Shown: positions 12,826 to 22,938, numbered from the stretch's first letter. The stretch: 64,000 bases of DNA from Buxus sempervirens (GCA_947561395.2 OX387194.1:21872048-21936047); one strand, 5' to 3'. The notes: generated from the letters alone by a model not told the origin. Translations and numbers: made by a program.

Positions 12826-13143
12826 TGTTAGGATCAAACCTAAGCTCAAGAAGAATGAAGAAAAATCAACGAGATTGCTGGCTCGTTACCACTGATACTA
12901 TTCTCAGATTCAAATCTTGATAATCCTTCAATTACATCAGCCCTATTTATCTTGCTAGAAGTACTTCAATCAAGGAACTAATTCCTCAACCGTTACAGAG
13001 AATCAATGCTACCAGTGGTTACAAATCTAATTAAAGATAGAGATTCAAATAAAGAAATAACTAAAGGAAGAAAGCCCCCTTATTACGGAGTGAATGATGC
13101 TGAATGAATTAGGACCGTCTCTGTTAGGTAACGTATCCTAACA
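12826..13143 (-). repeat. 5' LTR of the gypsy element
   Basis: 318 bp, the same length as the other LTR, followed on its outer side by the GTGTG duplication at 13144-13148. Confidence 0.95.
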
Positions 13144-13148
13144 GTGTG

Positions 13149-13521
13149 GAGCTACCAGGGTTGAGGGATGGAGGTTTGGAGCTCTCTCAAGAAAAACCTA
13201 TTGCTATATATTATGTACAGATAGATATAGCAAAAGATGTTTTCCTCTCGAAGTATTCTGTTCAGTATCGTCGTGCCTTTTAGGGAGAATGATGATTTCG
13301 AATTCGCTTTTGTTTGTAGAAATCCTGAAGCATAGTCGATCTCAGCTAACGATATCTTATATATTTTGAATCAAGATCTCCTCTGTGCTCGTGATTGTGA
13401 CGATGATTCCAAACCTATTAATATCTCTTCTCATCTACTGCATTCGAGGAAGCTCCTAATCGAATAATGTGAGTAGATGACATTCTCGTCCTCCTCAGTG
13501 GCCGATGAATTAAGAGTAGTG
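13149..13521 (-). other. unassigned single-copy-like stretch between two LTR insertions
   Basis: Read on the minus strand this stretch holds two exon-like segments: one near 13450-13525 (reading DGTTLNSSATEEDENV, ending in a stop) and one at 13149-13200 that continues into 7899-8061 once the gypsy element is set aside. The first also continues past the solo LTR at 13527-16837 into 16843 and above. I could not identify a protein. It is downstream of the AP2 pseudogene on the same strand, but the residues do not match a known AP2 C-terminus. Confidence 0.35.
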
Positions 13522-13654
13522 CCATCTGTAAGCACCTCATTTTTTAGCTCCCAGGAAAACCAAAAATGCAAACCCTGGACAGAAAGTCAAACCCTGAGGG
13601 GTGAAAAGTTGACCTTTTAATCAAATAAATTTTGGCCACCTTGCTTTATCTCAA

Positions 13655-14180
13655 TGAATAGAGAATCCCGACACGAGTCCAACGCAACTGGGTTTGCAGG
13701 AATCGGAGTCCGGATGAAGGTTCTGCGAGCGGTCAAACTTAAGGAGGAGCCGAGAGTTGACTTTTCCTCGAATTCCGTACCAAGTACCTTGCTCTATACC
13801 ATTGGATAGAGAATCTCGACACGGTTCCAACGCAACTGAGTTTGCAGGAATCGGAGTCCGGATGAAGGTTCTGCGGGCGGTCAAACTTGAGTAGAGCCAA
13901 AAGTTGACTTTCTGCTAAAATCCGATCCAGAGGCCTACCCTTAGGCCATTGGACAAGGAATCTCGACACGGTTCCAATGCAACTGAGTTTGCTGGAATCG
14001 GAGTCCCGGATAAGGAAATATGAGCAAAATCGGCTCCCGGACGTGGCCCGGCACTTCTGCTAAAAAACTCGAGTTTGCTGCTAAACTGAAATTCAGTGGA
14101 TAGGGAATCTCGCACTGATTCCAACGCCACTAAGTTTTCCAAAATCGGATATCAGATGAGCGAGATGTGGGCAGTTGAAG
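13655..14180 (+). repeat. tandem repeat, about 147-bp unit, 3.5 copies
   Basis: Units start near 13654, 13803, 13949 and 14096 (spacing 149, 146 and 147 bp), each with GAATCTCGACACGGTTCC-like and GGAATCGGAGTCC-like blocks. The last unit is the most diverged. It lies within the 5' part of the solo LTR. Confidence 0.85.
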
Positions 14181-14409
14181 TTTCTGAAAATCTGCACACG
14201 TAGCAAATAGTGAAGAAGGAGCAGCAAAATGAAAAGTTTTGAATTAAAAAATAATATTTTTTCTAAAAGTCTAATTAAAGTATTTAAAATAAAAGAAGCA
14301 AAATTAAAAGATGCATGTGCATCCAAAGCTTGAAACAAAAAAATCCTAATATAATAATAATAAAAGTACATAAGAAAAAAAAATAAAATAAAAAAACATG
14401 TGGTTGGAT

Positions 14410-14431
14410 GAATTCTCCATGTGGAGAATTC
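14410..14431. repeat. perfect inverted repeat, 10-bp arms
   Basis: GAATTCTCCA, two bases, then TGGAGAATTC. It lies 18 bp upstream of a longer hairpin. Confidence 0.9.
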
Positions 14432-14449
14432 GTCCAAGTCTTTCCAAGC

Positions 14450-14487
14450 AAGACTTAGCCTCCAAGTTTACTTGGAGGCTAAGTCTT
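14450..14487. repeat. perfect inverted repeat, 18-bp arms, 2-bp loop
   Basis: AAGACTTAGCCTCCAAGT at 14450-14467 is matched base for base by its reverse complement at 14470-14487. It lies about 110 bp upstream of the TATA box of the solo LTR. Confidence 0.95.
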
Positions 14488-14594
14488 GAAACACTCATTA
14501 ACCATCATTGCTTATGTTTAAAAAGAGGCACAAGTGGAAAATGATTAGGGTTTTGGTGATAAAGTAGGAAAGTAATGGAATTTTGGTCATTCCT

Positions 14595-14600
14595 TATAAA
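14595..14600 (+). promoter_or_regulatory. TATA box of the family-A LTR
   Basis: TATAAA is followed about 40 bp later by a strongly CT-rich leader and, at 14896, a good splice donor (AAG|GTGAG). Promoter followed by an untranslated first exon is a plausible reading. No downstream coding exon is seen. Confidence 0.5.
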
Positions 14601-15666
14601 AAGAAAAAACCCTAGCACAAAGAGGGGGTCGCTCATTTTTTTTGGAGATCTCCCATCTCTCCCAAGCTTCTCCATTCTCTCTCCCACTCTCCTCCATCTC
14701 TTCTGGCCCCCCTTTGGCTCCCCAAAACCCTTCAACATCACCTCAAGGCTCTCCTACCCTCTCTTCTCTTCTTCTTCTCCACTCTCACTCAAGCAAAGGG
14801 GGAAGGCTTGCTGTTGGTGGTGCCAAGAGAGGCTCCAGCATTGGTCCTAGCTCCAAGGAGGCTCCACACATCTTCTACAAGGGTTTTAAACCCAAGGTGA
14901 GTTTCCTTGTACCTTGGTGATTCACATATATGAATATAGCATGATTTGAAGTGCATCATCTTGTATGCATGTTGTATACTTGCTGTTTAGCACTAGGTTC
15001 ATGCTTTCTTCCCTTATTCCCGTCATTTGTTTCACACCATTACAAGGGTGTTGGCCTCATAAGGTAAGGTGAATATCCCGGGTGGATCGAAGGGAGAAAG
15101 GGGATTCTTTGGGCTTGGTTTTAGTATGGTATGAGGTTGCTATTGTACTTGCATGATGTTGTTTGCTCCTCCGTTCATCAAGGGAGTGTGCTCCCTTTAT
15201 GCCTTTTCTCATGTATCCCACATGTAACCCCCCTTCCTCATCCCTTCTTGTTGGTTTGCTCTCCTGCTAAGTAAGTGGCTTTTATGAGCATGATTAGAAA
15301 TAAAGTGTGCATATGTGGAGATGCTGGAAAGTTTAGTGATTAAGGGAGCATGTGTTCCTTTGTGCAAGCATGACCACCTCCCCTGGTAGCCCACTATCAT
15401 GACTCGCATGAGTTGCTGCTGGAGGTAGCAGCAACACCCCCATGGCCATACTTGTCCTCCTTTTTAGTTGTTCAAGGTCAAGTCCCAATATTGCTTTCAA
15501 TCTCCTTGTTTGCCTTTGGGTTAGAAATCCCCTTTGAGAGAAGCCAAGTGGCTTTGGTCTACACCACTATGGGCTCACACAGGAGCCCATACGACCCCCA
15601 GAACATCCTAGGAGACCCAAGAAACCAACCCCAATGCCAAAATCCGAAAAAAATAGCTTCTGTAGG

Positions 15667-15772
15667 TTGATCCGGCAACTCAGGCCGGATCAACTGAAGC
15701 CCATGTGTAGCCGGCTAAGGATGCCGGATACACTAAGACTTGTGTGTAACCGGCATCTCAGGCCGGCTACAC
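15667..15772. repeat. dyad array A: three CCG-N11-CGG inverted repeats at 39-bp spacing
   Basis: Cores lie at 15672-15688, 15711-15727 and 15750-15766, exactly 39 bp apart. The first is TTGATCCGGC-AACTCAG-GCCGGATCAA (10-bp perfect arms). The second and third have 11-bp arms based on GTGTANCCGGC with one mismatch each. Every centre is 7 nt. Confidence 0.9.
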
Positions 15773-15915
15773 TGCTAGGATGTTGTTTTTGCTGTTTTTT
15801 GTGCTTTTGTGCTATTTTTGTGCTCGGTTTGACCAAACCGCATAAACCAGAAGGGTTTCTGGGTCACCCGGAAACCCGAGATGGGCCTTGGACACCCGAT
15901 CCAATTTGATTCCAG

Positions 15916-15938
15916 TGGGCCTTCCAACGGGGCCCACT
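15916..15938. repeat. GTGGGCC-N9-GGCCCAC hairpin
   Basis: The arms flank the spacer TTCCAACGG. The same spacer recurs at 16434-16456 with GCGGGCC/GGCCCGC arms, and at 42549 and 42808 with GTGGGCC/GGCCCAC. The arm change is therefore compensated on both sides. Confidence 0.8.
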
Positions 15939-17487
15939 AAGCCCGACCAACATCCTTTTTGTTAAATAAAGGTAATTAAATTGATTGAGTGGGTCAAACC
16001 CCCTGAGGCCCACCACAGCCCAACTGGGGTAGCATGCATGCTTAGATCTAGGCTTGGTTTGGCTGAGACCAAGGGCAGGGCCTATCGGGCCCACCAAGCC
16101 CATTAACCAACCAAGGTTAGGGTTTCAAAACCCTAACTCGAGAAGTCTTGGGCTTTCAAGCTCGAGCCCAGGTAAAGGGCCCCAAGCCCAAGGCCTGGCC
16201 CATTTTGGCAAAGGTTAATCAAGAATAACTCAAAACACTTGGCAACCAGGGTGAGGCCCACTCAAGGGCCCACAAACAGTCCCGGCCCACTTGTGCATAG
16301 AAATCACTTAAATAATCAAACTGGAATTTAAATAAAATCAATTCACTTGAACCAAAGCCTAAAGGGCCTCTCAGGTTTAGACTGAGGCCCACCAAGGAAA
16401 CACGTGGGCTCAACCGAGCCCACCAAGGAATCCGCGGGCCTTCCAACGGGGCCCGCCCAATCAGACTCACATCACTTTAATTAAAAAGATAAAATCAAAT
16501 AAAGGGATCCATACCATTTTGGCGGTCCCGCCAGGCTTAACCGAATTGAATGCTGGATTAGGAATTAGATGAGTGAGAGACCAACTGAATTGACTCAAAC
16601 TAGGGAAACCTATGGGACCCGTCACTTGACGGGGTGGACTGGGGTGTCTACGGACTTCCCCAGACCGCAACCGAGAACCTACTTAGAATCTCAAGCCGCA
16701 GACCAAGCCTTAGTAAAAGAACTTAGGCACCCAGGTGTCTGCCTGCACCCCATCAGGCAGTGGCGACTCCAAACAAATCCCGAGGCACCCATCATTTTGC
16801 GTGCGTCTCGTCGTGCGACCGAAATCGGGTGCGCACACCATCGTCACTGAAGAGGTGCAAGAAGAGCAACTCGACTGGATCTCAAAGCGCTAGAGGTTTA
16901 GACATGTACTTAATCAAAGCAACAGCGACGATAAGGATGCTTACGTCTTATTAAGCCCTTCAGCATCGGGAAAGACGAAGACAAGGACAGAAGATGCAAA
17001 GACTGAAAAAGCTAAGCCCTCGACTGATCGGAGGAAATTCTAAAGAAGTTATATTCCCTGCAACATTGGAAGAGAAGAAGGGAAATAGTGGAGAGGCCGT
17101 TTCGGCTAACAACATCCATCTTTGAGCCTTGGTTTTCAACTTCGCAAGCTCAAATCAAGATTATGATCGGCATCGGTACCTGAACACTCTACTGATTGCA
17201 GACACTTAGTCCTCAAGGATGCAAAATCCTATAACATGTTACCCCCTAGAGAAGAAGGAAACAATCTTCATTTACTTACCCTTAGTATTGAGCGTCATCA
17301 TATATGCTTGGATCAAAATTGGTCACTGCCTCCTTCCCATTAAACTTAATTGCAGCCTTGTCATAAGCCCTAGAGAAAAGCACAAGAATATTCCATCATA
17401 TGAACTGCTAGTGTCATTCATTAGTATAAAAATTAGCAAAAAAAGCATAAGCATAATATACAGGAATCTGTCCCAATGCAAAATCAG

Positions 17488-17676
17488 GACGTGAATGCTG
17501 ACAATCAGCACCAATTCAAGTCCTCGTCACCAGCAAATCTTCATGACAATCATGCTAAAAATCAGCCTTGATCAAGGCCTGTAATATGTGTAAAATCTTT
17601 CCAAAGTTAGTGTACAATCACTGTATATATATTACTGAATATACATCAATATAAGGTGGGAAACACATTCTCTTTA
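17488..17676 (+). repeat. 5' LTR (shared part) of the copia element
   Basis: The 189-bp segment matches 19481-19669. The true outer border is probably near 17459, but the termini are not the usual TG...CA, so it is uncertain. Confidence 0.8.
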
Positions 17677-17690
17677 TGGTATCAGAGCAA
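17677..17690 (+). other. primer binding site of the copia element
   Basis: TGGTATCAGAGCAA immediately follows the LTR and matches the initiator tRNA-Met 3' end. Confidence 0.9.
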
Positions 17691-17724
17691 CATCTCTTAC
17701 GAGATTGATCCTACTTCTATTCTA

Positions 17725-19323
17725 ATGGCTTTCTCATCTTCCTCTGTTGAAGTAACTCACCACAACGGTGGCTCTGTTCCAGCCAAAGGAACCTCTCTTA
17801 TAGCTATTAACGCCACCCAACTGCAGCGACTTACAGCATCCAACTATTCTTCCTGGAGTGCAACCTTCACATCCCTACTCTATGGCTATGACTTGATGGG
17901 GTACCTTGATGGTACCTGTCCACAGCCCACTCAACCAACTGCCACGTCTTCCTCTGACGTCCACGCTGCATATAATCACTGGTTTCGGCAAGATCAGCTT
18001 CTTTTGAATGCAATACTTGCCTCTGTGTCAGAAACAATCACACCGTTGATTGCCACAGCCACCAATTCTCGTGATGCTTGGCTTCGCTTGTCTCGGCTTT
18101 ATGCCAATCGCTCTTGTTCAAGAGTCATGTAGCTCAAGGAGAATCTCACTCTCCTGACCCGTGGAGATCGCTCCATCTCAAAGTATTTGCAACACGTCAA
18201 GACTACAGTTGATGAACTAGCATTAATTGATGCTCCCCTCTCACCGGATGATGTAACTCTCTATGTTCTTCACGGTCTTAGTCCCGAATATCGCGATGTG
18301 GTAGCCCCAATCCGAACCCGTGAGAATGGTCTCTCATTTGAGGAGTTACACGACTTACTTATCTCCCATGAGTCCTATCTTCGACGACTTGATCAAGCTC
18401 AACACACATTGGTGGCCACTGCTAATCCCACAAATCGCTGGGATAATCACCGCTTCTCTGACTCAAGCTCTCGTCCACGGCGATCTGATAATTATCGATG
18501 CCAAACCCCAGGTCGGTTCTCTCAAAACCGTTCCAGGTCTCGTAGGCAACCCAAGTGCCAATTCTGTGATGATATTGGGCACACTGCCAAAAATTGCCCC
18601 AAAGTGCCACAAGTCTCAGCTCATTATGCTGGAAAAACTCAACCCAAAGATCGTAAACGGCTGCTAGACTCGGGGGCTTCTCATAATATCACTTCAAAAC
18701 TCTCTAATTTATCCATCCATTTTGAGTATGATGGAATTGATGAGGTGGTGATTGGTGAAGGCTCAGGTTTATCTGTCTCTCACATTGGCTCTCTTAATAT
18801 TTCAGTTTCTAATCGTACCTTTCAATTACCAGACACACTTTGTGTTCCTCATATCCAAAAGAACCTTATTTTTGTGCATAGCTTCACAAAAAATAATAAT
18901 GTCATTATTGAATTTCATCCTTATTATTTTCTTGTGAAGGATCGGACCACGAGGGCGACTCTACTTCAAGGAAAATGTGAACATGGAGTGTATCCTCTCT
19001 CGCCAGTATCATCTCCAATTTCAGTACATATTGGCGAACGGACAACAAGAACAATTTGGCATCAACGGTTGGGCCATCCGGCAAATAAAACTGTAGCCCA
19101 CATAGTAAAAGTTCATCAGTTACCCTCTACCCCTCAACCTGTTTCTCAAGTTTGCAAGTCTTGTCATATCAATAAGAGTCATAAACTGCCTTTTCATGAC
19201 TCCTCCATCTCTAGCACTGCACCTCTTGAGTTTATCTATACTGATGGTTGGGGTCCTATACATGAACCCTCAATTGATGGATTTCGTTACTATGTCATCT
19301 TTTTGGATCATTATACACGCTAA
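17725..19323 (+). pseudogene. copia gag-protease-integrase remnant
   Basis: The gag core (LQRLTASNYSSWSATFTSLL) is followed by a CCHC zinc knuckle CQFCDDIGHTAKNC near 18.56 kb. Then come the protease motif LLDSGASHNI near 18.67 kb, the integrase HHCC region (WHQRLGHPANK...CKSCHINKSHK, 19.06-19.19 kb) and the start of the integrase core (FIYTDGWGP near 19.23 kb). It belongs to the broken copia element and is a fossil. Confidence 0.9.
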
Positions 19324-19480
19324 AGCTGGTTTTTCCCCATGAGAAAAAAATCTGAAGCTCACACTATATTTGTTCAACTTCGCTTCATCCTTGAAAAACA
19401 GTTTGGTCTCCCCACTAAAAATTTTTACTCGGACAATGGAGGTGAATACTTATCACTCAAACCTTACCTTGCAGCTGAAG

Positions 19481-19669
19481 GACGTGAATGCTGACAATCA
19501 GCACCAATTCAAGTCCTCGTCACCAGCAAATCTTCATGACAATCATGCTAAAAATCAGCCTTGATCAAGGCCCGTAATATGTGTAAAATCTTTCCAAAGT
19601 TAGTGTACAATCACTGTATATATATTACTAAATATACATCAATATAAGGTGGGAAACACATTCTCTTTA
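19481..19669 (+). repeat. 3' LTR (shared part) of the copia element
   Basis: It matches 17488-17676 over the full 189 bp. Confidence 0.8.
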
Positions 19670-20140
19670 CATAATACCTCGCTGCTTCAACTTCGGTGTC
19701 GAAGAGGCCCAAATATACATACCTAGTCACTAAAAACATTTGAATCAAACCATTAAAAGAAGAGTTAAATGGAGGAAGAAGAGGAAGATATAATGGTCAC
19801 TTTTTCCCTAAGAATTGGCCCATTAGAGCCTCCCATCTTCCGCATTTGTGCAAGGTGACACCTCTGAATTTAGAACTTCCTCTGGGATAGCCAGTAATCT
19901 GGCGCCGAAGTATATGAACAAACTCTTCCTTTGTTAGATTACTCATCTGTCACACACCACCACCCTACAAAGATATCCTTCCTTAGTAAATAAATAGCAA
20001 CTCTAGAAATTCAAAGATGGAACCCAAAAGAAAATCTTTCTTTTGCTCTCACCTGCTTCAAGTCTTCATCATAGTCCTCAAGAGTAAAGTTTATGTCTGC
20101 GTCCACTCCACGGAACTTGATAGCTGCCCTGTCATATGCA

Positions 20141-22036
20141 CTGGAACAATTTCTCCATTGGAAGAGGCAGGGTATACCAACGAATTTCCATCTTTCTTTT
20201 ATTGTCATCTTTATTTTCTACTCCTCTAAACATCCATTCTTGCAAGGCCTTGGTTTTCTAGAATTCTTACAACACAATTATCTCACATAGCCGTGACTTT
20301 CGGGTGAGTGACTTTCATGTGAGCACAGCTGTTTGATGATTCATTTATAATAGTTTGCTAATATGTCTTTTTAGATTGTTTAAAGTCAATTTACTAATAC
20401 CTATCATGTGTTTGACAAAATTCCTTTTTGATATATATATTTTTTCTTTACATTCGTTCAATGGTGATTAGTTTGAGTTTCATGTTGGGATTGTGGAGCC
20501 TGAGCTGGTTTGCGAGCGGGGCGAACCGCAGGTCGAGCTGCGCTGTTAGCTCGCGGGACGTAGGCAAGATCGCCGAACCACGTAATTTCTGTGTTCTTCT
20601 TGTTTGCTTTACTTTGTCTTTTATATTTGTTTGCTTTGCTTATTTTTCCTTGATTCATCGAATCCCAAGATCTGGGAACTCTTGGTGAGTTTAGATTGAT
20701 CTACATAGGTATAGATTGGTTTATTCCTAACATTTCAATCTCTTTCTATTTGAGCCTTGAGAACTGGATTAAAGCACTAATTTGCCTAACACATGGGTTT
20801 CTGGAAACTATGTTGTTATGTTGCTAGATATTTGTAATACTTATACAAAGCCTTTGGTTGTAACTTCAGATTCTTGAAGCACCTTGCATCATCAACCAGC
20901 ATGGAGAGTGCTTCTTGGCTCATCAACGACTTGCAATTATCGATTCCACTTCTGGGGATCAGCCCCTTTTTAATGAAGACAAGGCCATCGTTGTGTGGGC
21001 ACAACATGCCATTATACAAGCTTTGTCATTATAGGATCTAATTTACATGTTCTGCTTCAAATTCTGAGTCAACAATGTCATTTATGGTTGAAACAGGTGA
21101 GTGGAGAGATTTACACCCATGAATAGCTGCGAATTCCGGACTGGTAGAGACTGCGACGTTATTGCCCATCTGGTGAGTCTTGTTTTCGTTTCCTTAGAAC
21201 TATTTTCTCTCTGCTTTTTAAGTCCAACCAAAAGTCTATGACCCAGATAATTTTTATTTACTTATTATAAATTTTCAATGCATCCCTTATGATTGATACT
21301 GAAGGGTAGAATTTGGTGATCTCAATTGCGTCAATTATCCCTAAAGATTCAATTCTAGCTCTGAGAAGTCTAACTGTCCTCTGCCTCTGTTCAAATTTTA
21401 TGCTTTTGATTTTATCTCTTTTTTGAAATAAGAGATGTCCTTGAGCTTCCAATTTCTTATATATGCAAGCTCTTTAATTTGAGACTCTTCTCTTGCGAGA
21501 ACAGCTTCATTGTGAACCGTGATGCCATTGGCTGGGAACTTGATTGTAACTTTCTGTTAAACTTTAAGCACTTTCTTTGTGTTTAGAATCTGTAATTCAA
21601 TTATGTCTCATGTTTCTTTTGTTTAGGCTAAATTTGGATTTCATCCGAGATGAAAGGACTAAATGATAATTTCGAACACTTTTTGAGTGCTTTCCACCTG
21701 GTCACTTAAGCAAGGAGGGTAGACTCCAGAGATGGTATAATCCTCCTTGGTTCTTTTTAAAACCGGGACGGTCGACTAAAAGATAATACAAGTTATCAAT
21801 TGTGATTTCCCAATTCTGATCTTTTTAAAAGTTAATCTAATTTTATCAAAATTTGCTTGCTCAAAATGTCTTTAATTGGTACCAGATAAAACCAGAAAAA
21901 GAGCGGATGAGGAGCAATCTTATCTGCCTAAGTTTGGCAATCTTCTTGGATCTCTTATTCTTAATTACATTGTTTATTGACTAACATGGTCTATTTGTTG
22001 ATCTGCTGCATATTTTGTATAGGCAGAAGAGCTACT
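20141..22036. other. no gene recognised
   Basis: This is where the 5' exons of the AP2 pseudogene would be expected, but no RGVTFYRRTGRWESHIWD-like exon or N-terminal exon can be read. A moderately GC-rich patch near 20.5-20.6 kb is the only compositional feature. Confidence 0.5.
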
Positions 22037-22211
22037 GATGGGCTCAAGGCGTGAGCATTTCTTCTGGAGCTAAAATCCAGTGGTTCAGTGAAACCACCGG
22101 CTGAGATGCATTTTGGGGTGTGGGCCCCACTATTGAAAAGTACCATCCATTCGCAAGTTTCATGCTGGAACCACTGAGTGGCTCCAGATGAAACGGTCTC
22201 GCTCAAGGCCC
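22037..22211. mobile_element. small TIR element (MITE), superfamily unresolved
   Basis: The ends form an imperfect inverted repeat of about 30 bp: GGGCTCAAGGCGTGAGC on the left against GGGCCTTGAGCGAGAC on the right strand, both followed by TTC-TCTGGAGC. No clear target duplication is seen. Confidence 0.5.
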
Positions 22212-22228
22212 ATGCTGCAGAGCATACA

Positions 22229-22254
22229 TACTCTCTCTCTCTCTCTCTCTCTCT
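22229..22254. repeat. (CT)n microsatellite
   Basis: A run of CT dinucleotides. Confidence 0.9.
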
Positions 22255-22938
22255 ACGTTTGTGTGCTTTATGCACACACATGAATTTTTTTTTGCATTAA
22301 TTTTTTTGTTAATGTACATATTCGGAATGCTTATATTTTATATGATGTATAAAATGATGCTTACCAAGTTGTATTTTCCCTCACAACACCCAATTCAAGA
22401 GAAGCCTACGACTACTCTAAAAACACCAGTGGTAGTAGTTGTATCTGGTGATTTAGGGATTAATAGAGGCTGTGGTGTTTGCTGACATTTCTTTTTTTTT
22501 AGGTACTGCATGTTTTGTTTTGTTTTTTTATTTTTTATTTTGAAAAACCAAAATTTTTAAATTGTTTTTGTGATTTAGGAAACAAGTGAAGAAAAAACCT
22601 TTGGTAATGTTCAGTCAAAATTTATTATGATTTTATGGTTAGTAAAAATAAGTTTTGTAAGTCTAATCATTATGATTTAAAAACAGTTCATGATGAGAGA
22701 CTCACTCATGTTTTTAGACATATTACATATTCCTCACAGAATCCCATCCTTAAAAAAAAAAAAAGGGCAATATATGCTCTCTTATATTGAAAATTTATTT
22801 GAAGGTGCATCTCATTGTTTTTTGTTACAATATTAGTTAAATAGTCTCCTCAAAAAAAAAAAAAAAGGAAACAAAAATACAAAGTTTAAGGCCATATGCT
22901 CTGTTACGCTACTTCATCACTTTCTTAAGCACATATAT

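Larger units (their letters stand above)
8062..13143 (-). mobile_element. Ty3/gypsy chromovirus, broken, young
   Basis: This is a complete-length element of 5082 bp on the minus strand, bounded by two 318-bp LTRs that start TGTTAGG and end CCTAACA, with GTGTG on both sides. The order gag, protease, reverse transcriptase, RNase H, integrase, chromodomain places it among the Ty3/gypsy chromoviruses. Its small size and short LTRs are most like the Reina lineage (inference). A primer binding site matching initiator tRNA-Met abuts the 5' LTR and a G-rich polypurine tract abuts the 3' LTR. The LTRs differ at about three positions (about 1%), suggesting insertion within roughly the last million years at usual plant rates. 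The coding region is interrupted about three times, so it is treated as a fossil. Confidence 0.95.
13527..16837 (+). mobile_element. long solo LTR (family A, Ty3/gypsy Tat/Ogre-like by size)
   Basis: A 3311-bp unit starts TGTAAGCACCTC, ends GTGCGCACA and is flanked by the 5-bp duplication CCATC (13522-13526 and 16838-16842). It has no second LTR and no protein-coding interior, so it is a solo LTR. Internal order: a ~147-bp tandem repeat (13.65-14.18 kb), two hairpins (14.41-14.49 kb), TATA box (14595), CT-rich leader and splice donor (14896), dyad array (15.67-15.77 kb), GGGCC-rich structured region, then CTGCCTG-N8-CAGGCAG and GTGGCGACTCC close to the 3' end. Parts recur at 42.0-44.4 kb and 61.94-62.05 kb. 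The lineage assignment rests only on LTR length and GC-rich structure. Confidence 0.8.
17459..19669 (+). mobile_element. Ty1/copia element, broken, young, internally reduced
   Basis: A 2.2-kb element on the plus strand has near-identical direct repeats at its ends (17488-17676 and 19481-19669, about 2 differences in 189 bp) and a perfect initiator-tRNA-Met primer site after the first. CATAATA lies on both sides (17452-17458 and 19670-19676), consistent with a target duplication of 5-7 bp. Setting the element aside restores an ordinary AP2 intron. Only gag, protease and the first part of integrase remain; RT and RNase H are absent. It has about two breaks and is treated as a fossil. The LTR divergence of about 1% implies a recent insertion. 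Confidence 0.9.
17136..20140 (-). pseudogene. APETALA2/TOE-type transcription factor pseudogene (two AP2 domains), copia inserted in an intron
   Basis: Five exons can be read on the minus strand with GT-AG borders. 20053-20140 ends the first AP2 domain ([18 protein letters not shown]...DLKQ). 19801-19946 is the linker and start of the second domain ([30 protein letters not shown]). 19678-19722 reads YVYLGLFDTEVEAA. 17280-17369 reads [20 protein letters not shown]. 17136-17179 carries the EAR-like DHNLDLSL. The order matches AP2/TOE proteins, which repress transcription and time flowering. It is broken: two bases appear lost in the fourth exon, where DDELN is expected, shifting the frame, and a TGA follows DLSLRS. 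The first half of AP2 domain 1, the N-terminal exon and a miR172 target site were not found. A Ty1/copia element lies in the third of the introns seen. Confidence 0.9.

Noticed and set aside
13149-13521. Exon-like segment reading SSNAVDE, tempting as the missing AP2 N-terminal exon.
   Set aside because: It lies downstream of the AP2 domains on the same strand, and stops interrupt the frame. The similarity is too short.
14575-14920. Open frames of about 90 codons across the CT-rich stretch.
   Set aside because: They follow from the CT-rich composition of a leader between the TATA box and the splice donor. No protein motif is present and the two frames compete.
15667-15772. CCG-N11-CGG recalls Gal4-type Zn2Cys6 sites (CGG-N11-CCG).
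   Set aside because: The half-sites are in the opposite orientation and Zn2Cys6 factors are fungal. Only the idea of a dimer-spaced site is kept.
15864-16670. Several open frames on both strands in GC-rich DNA.
   Set aside because: They arise from GGGCC-rich hairpin sequence inside the solo LTR and lack any recognisable domain.
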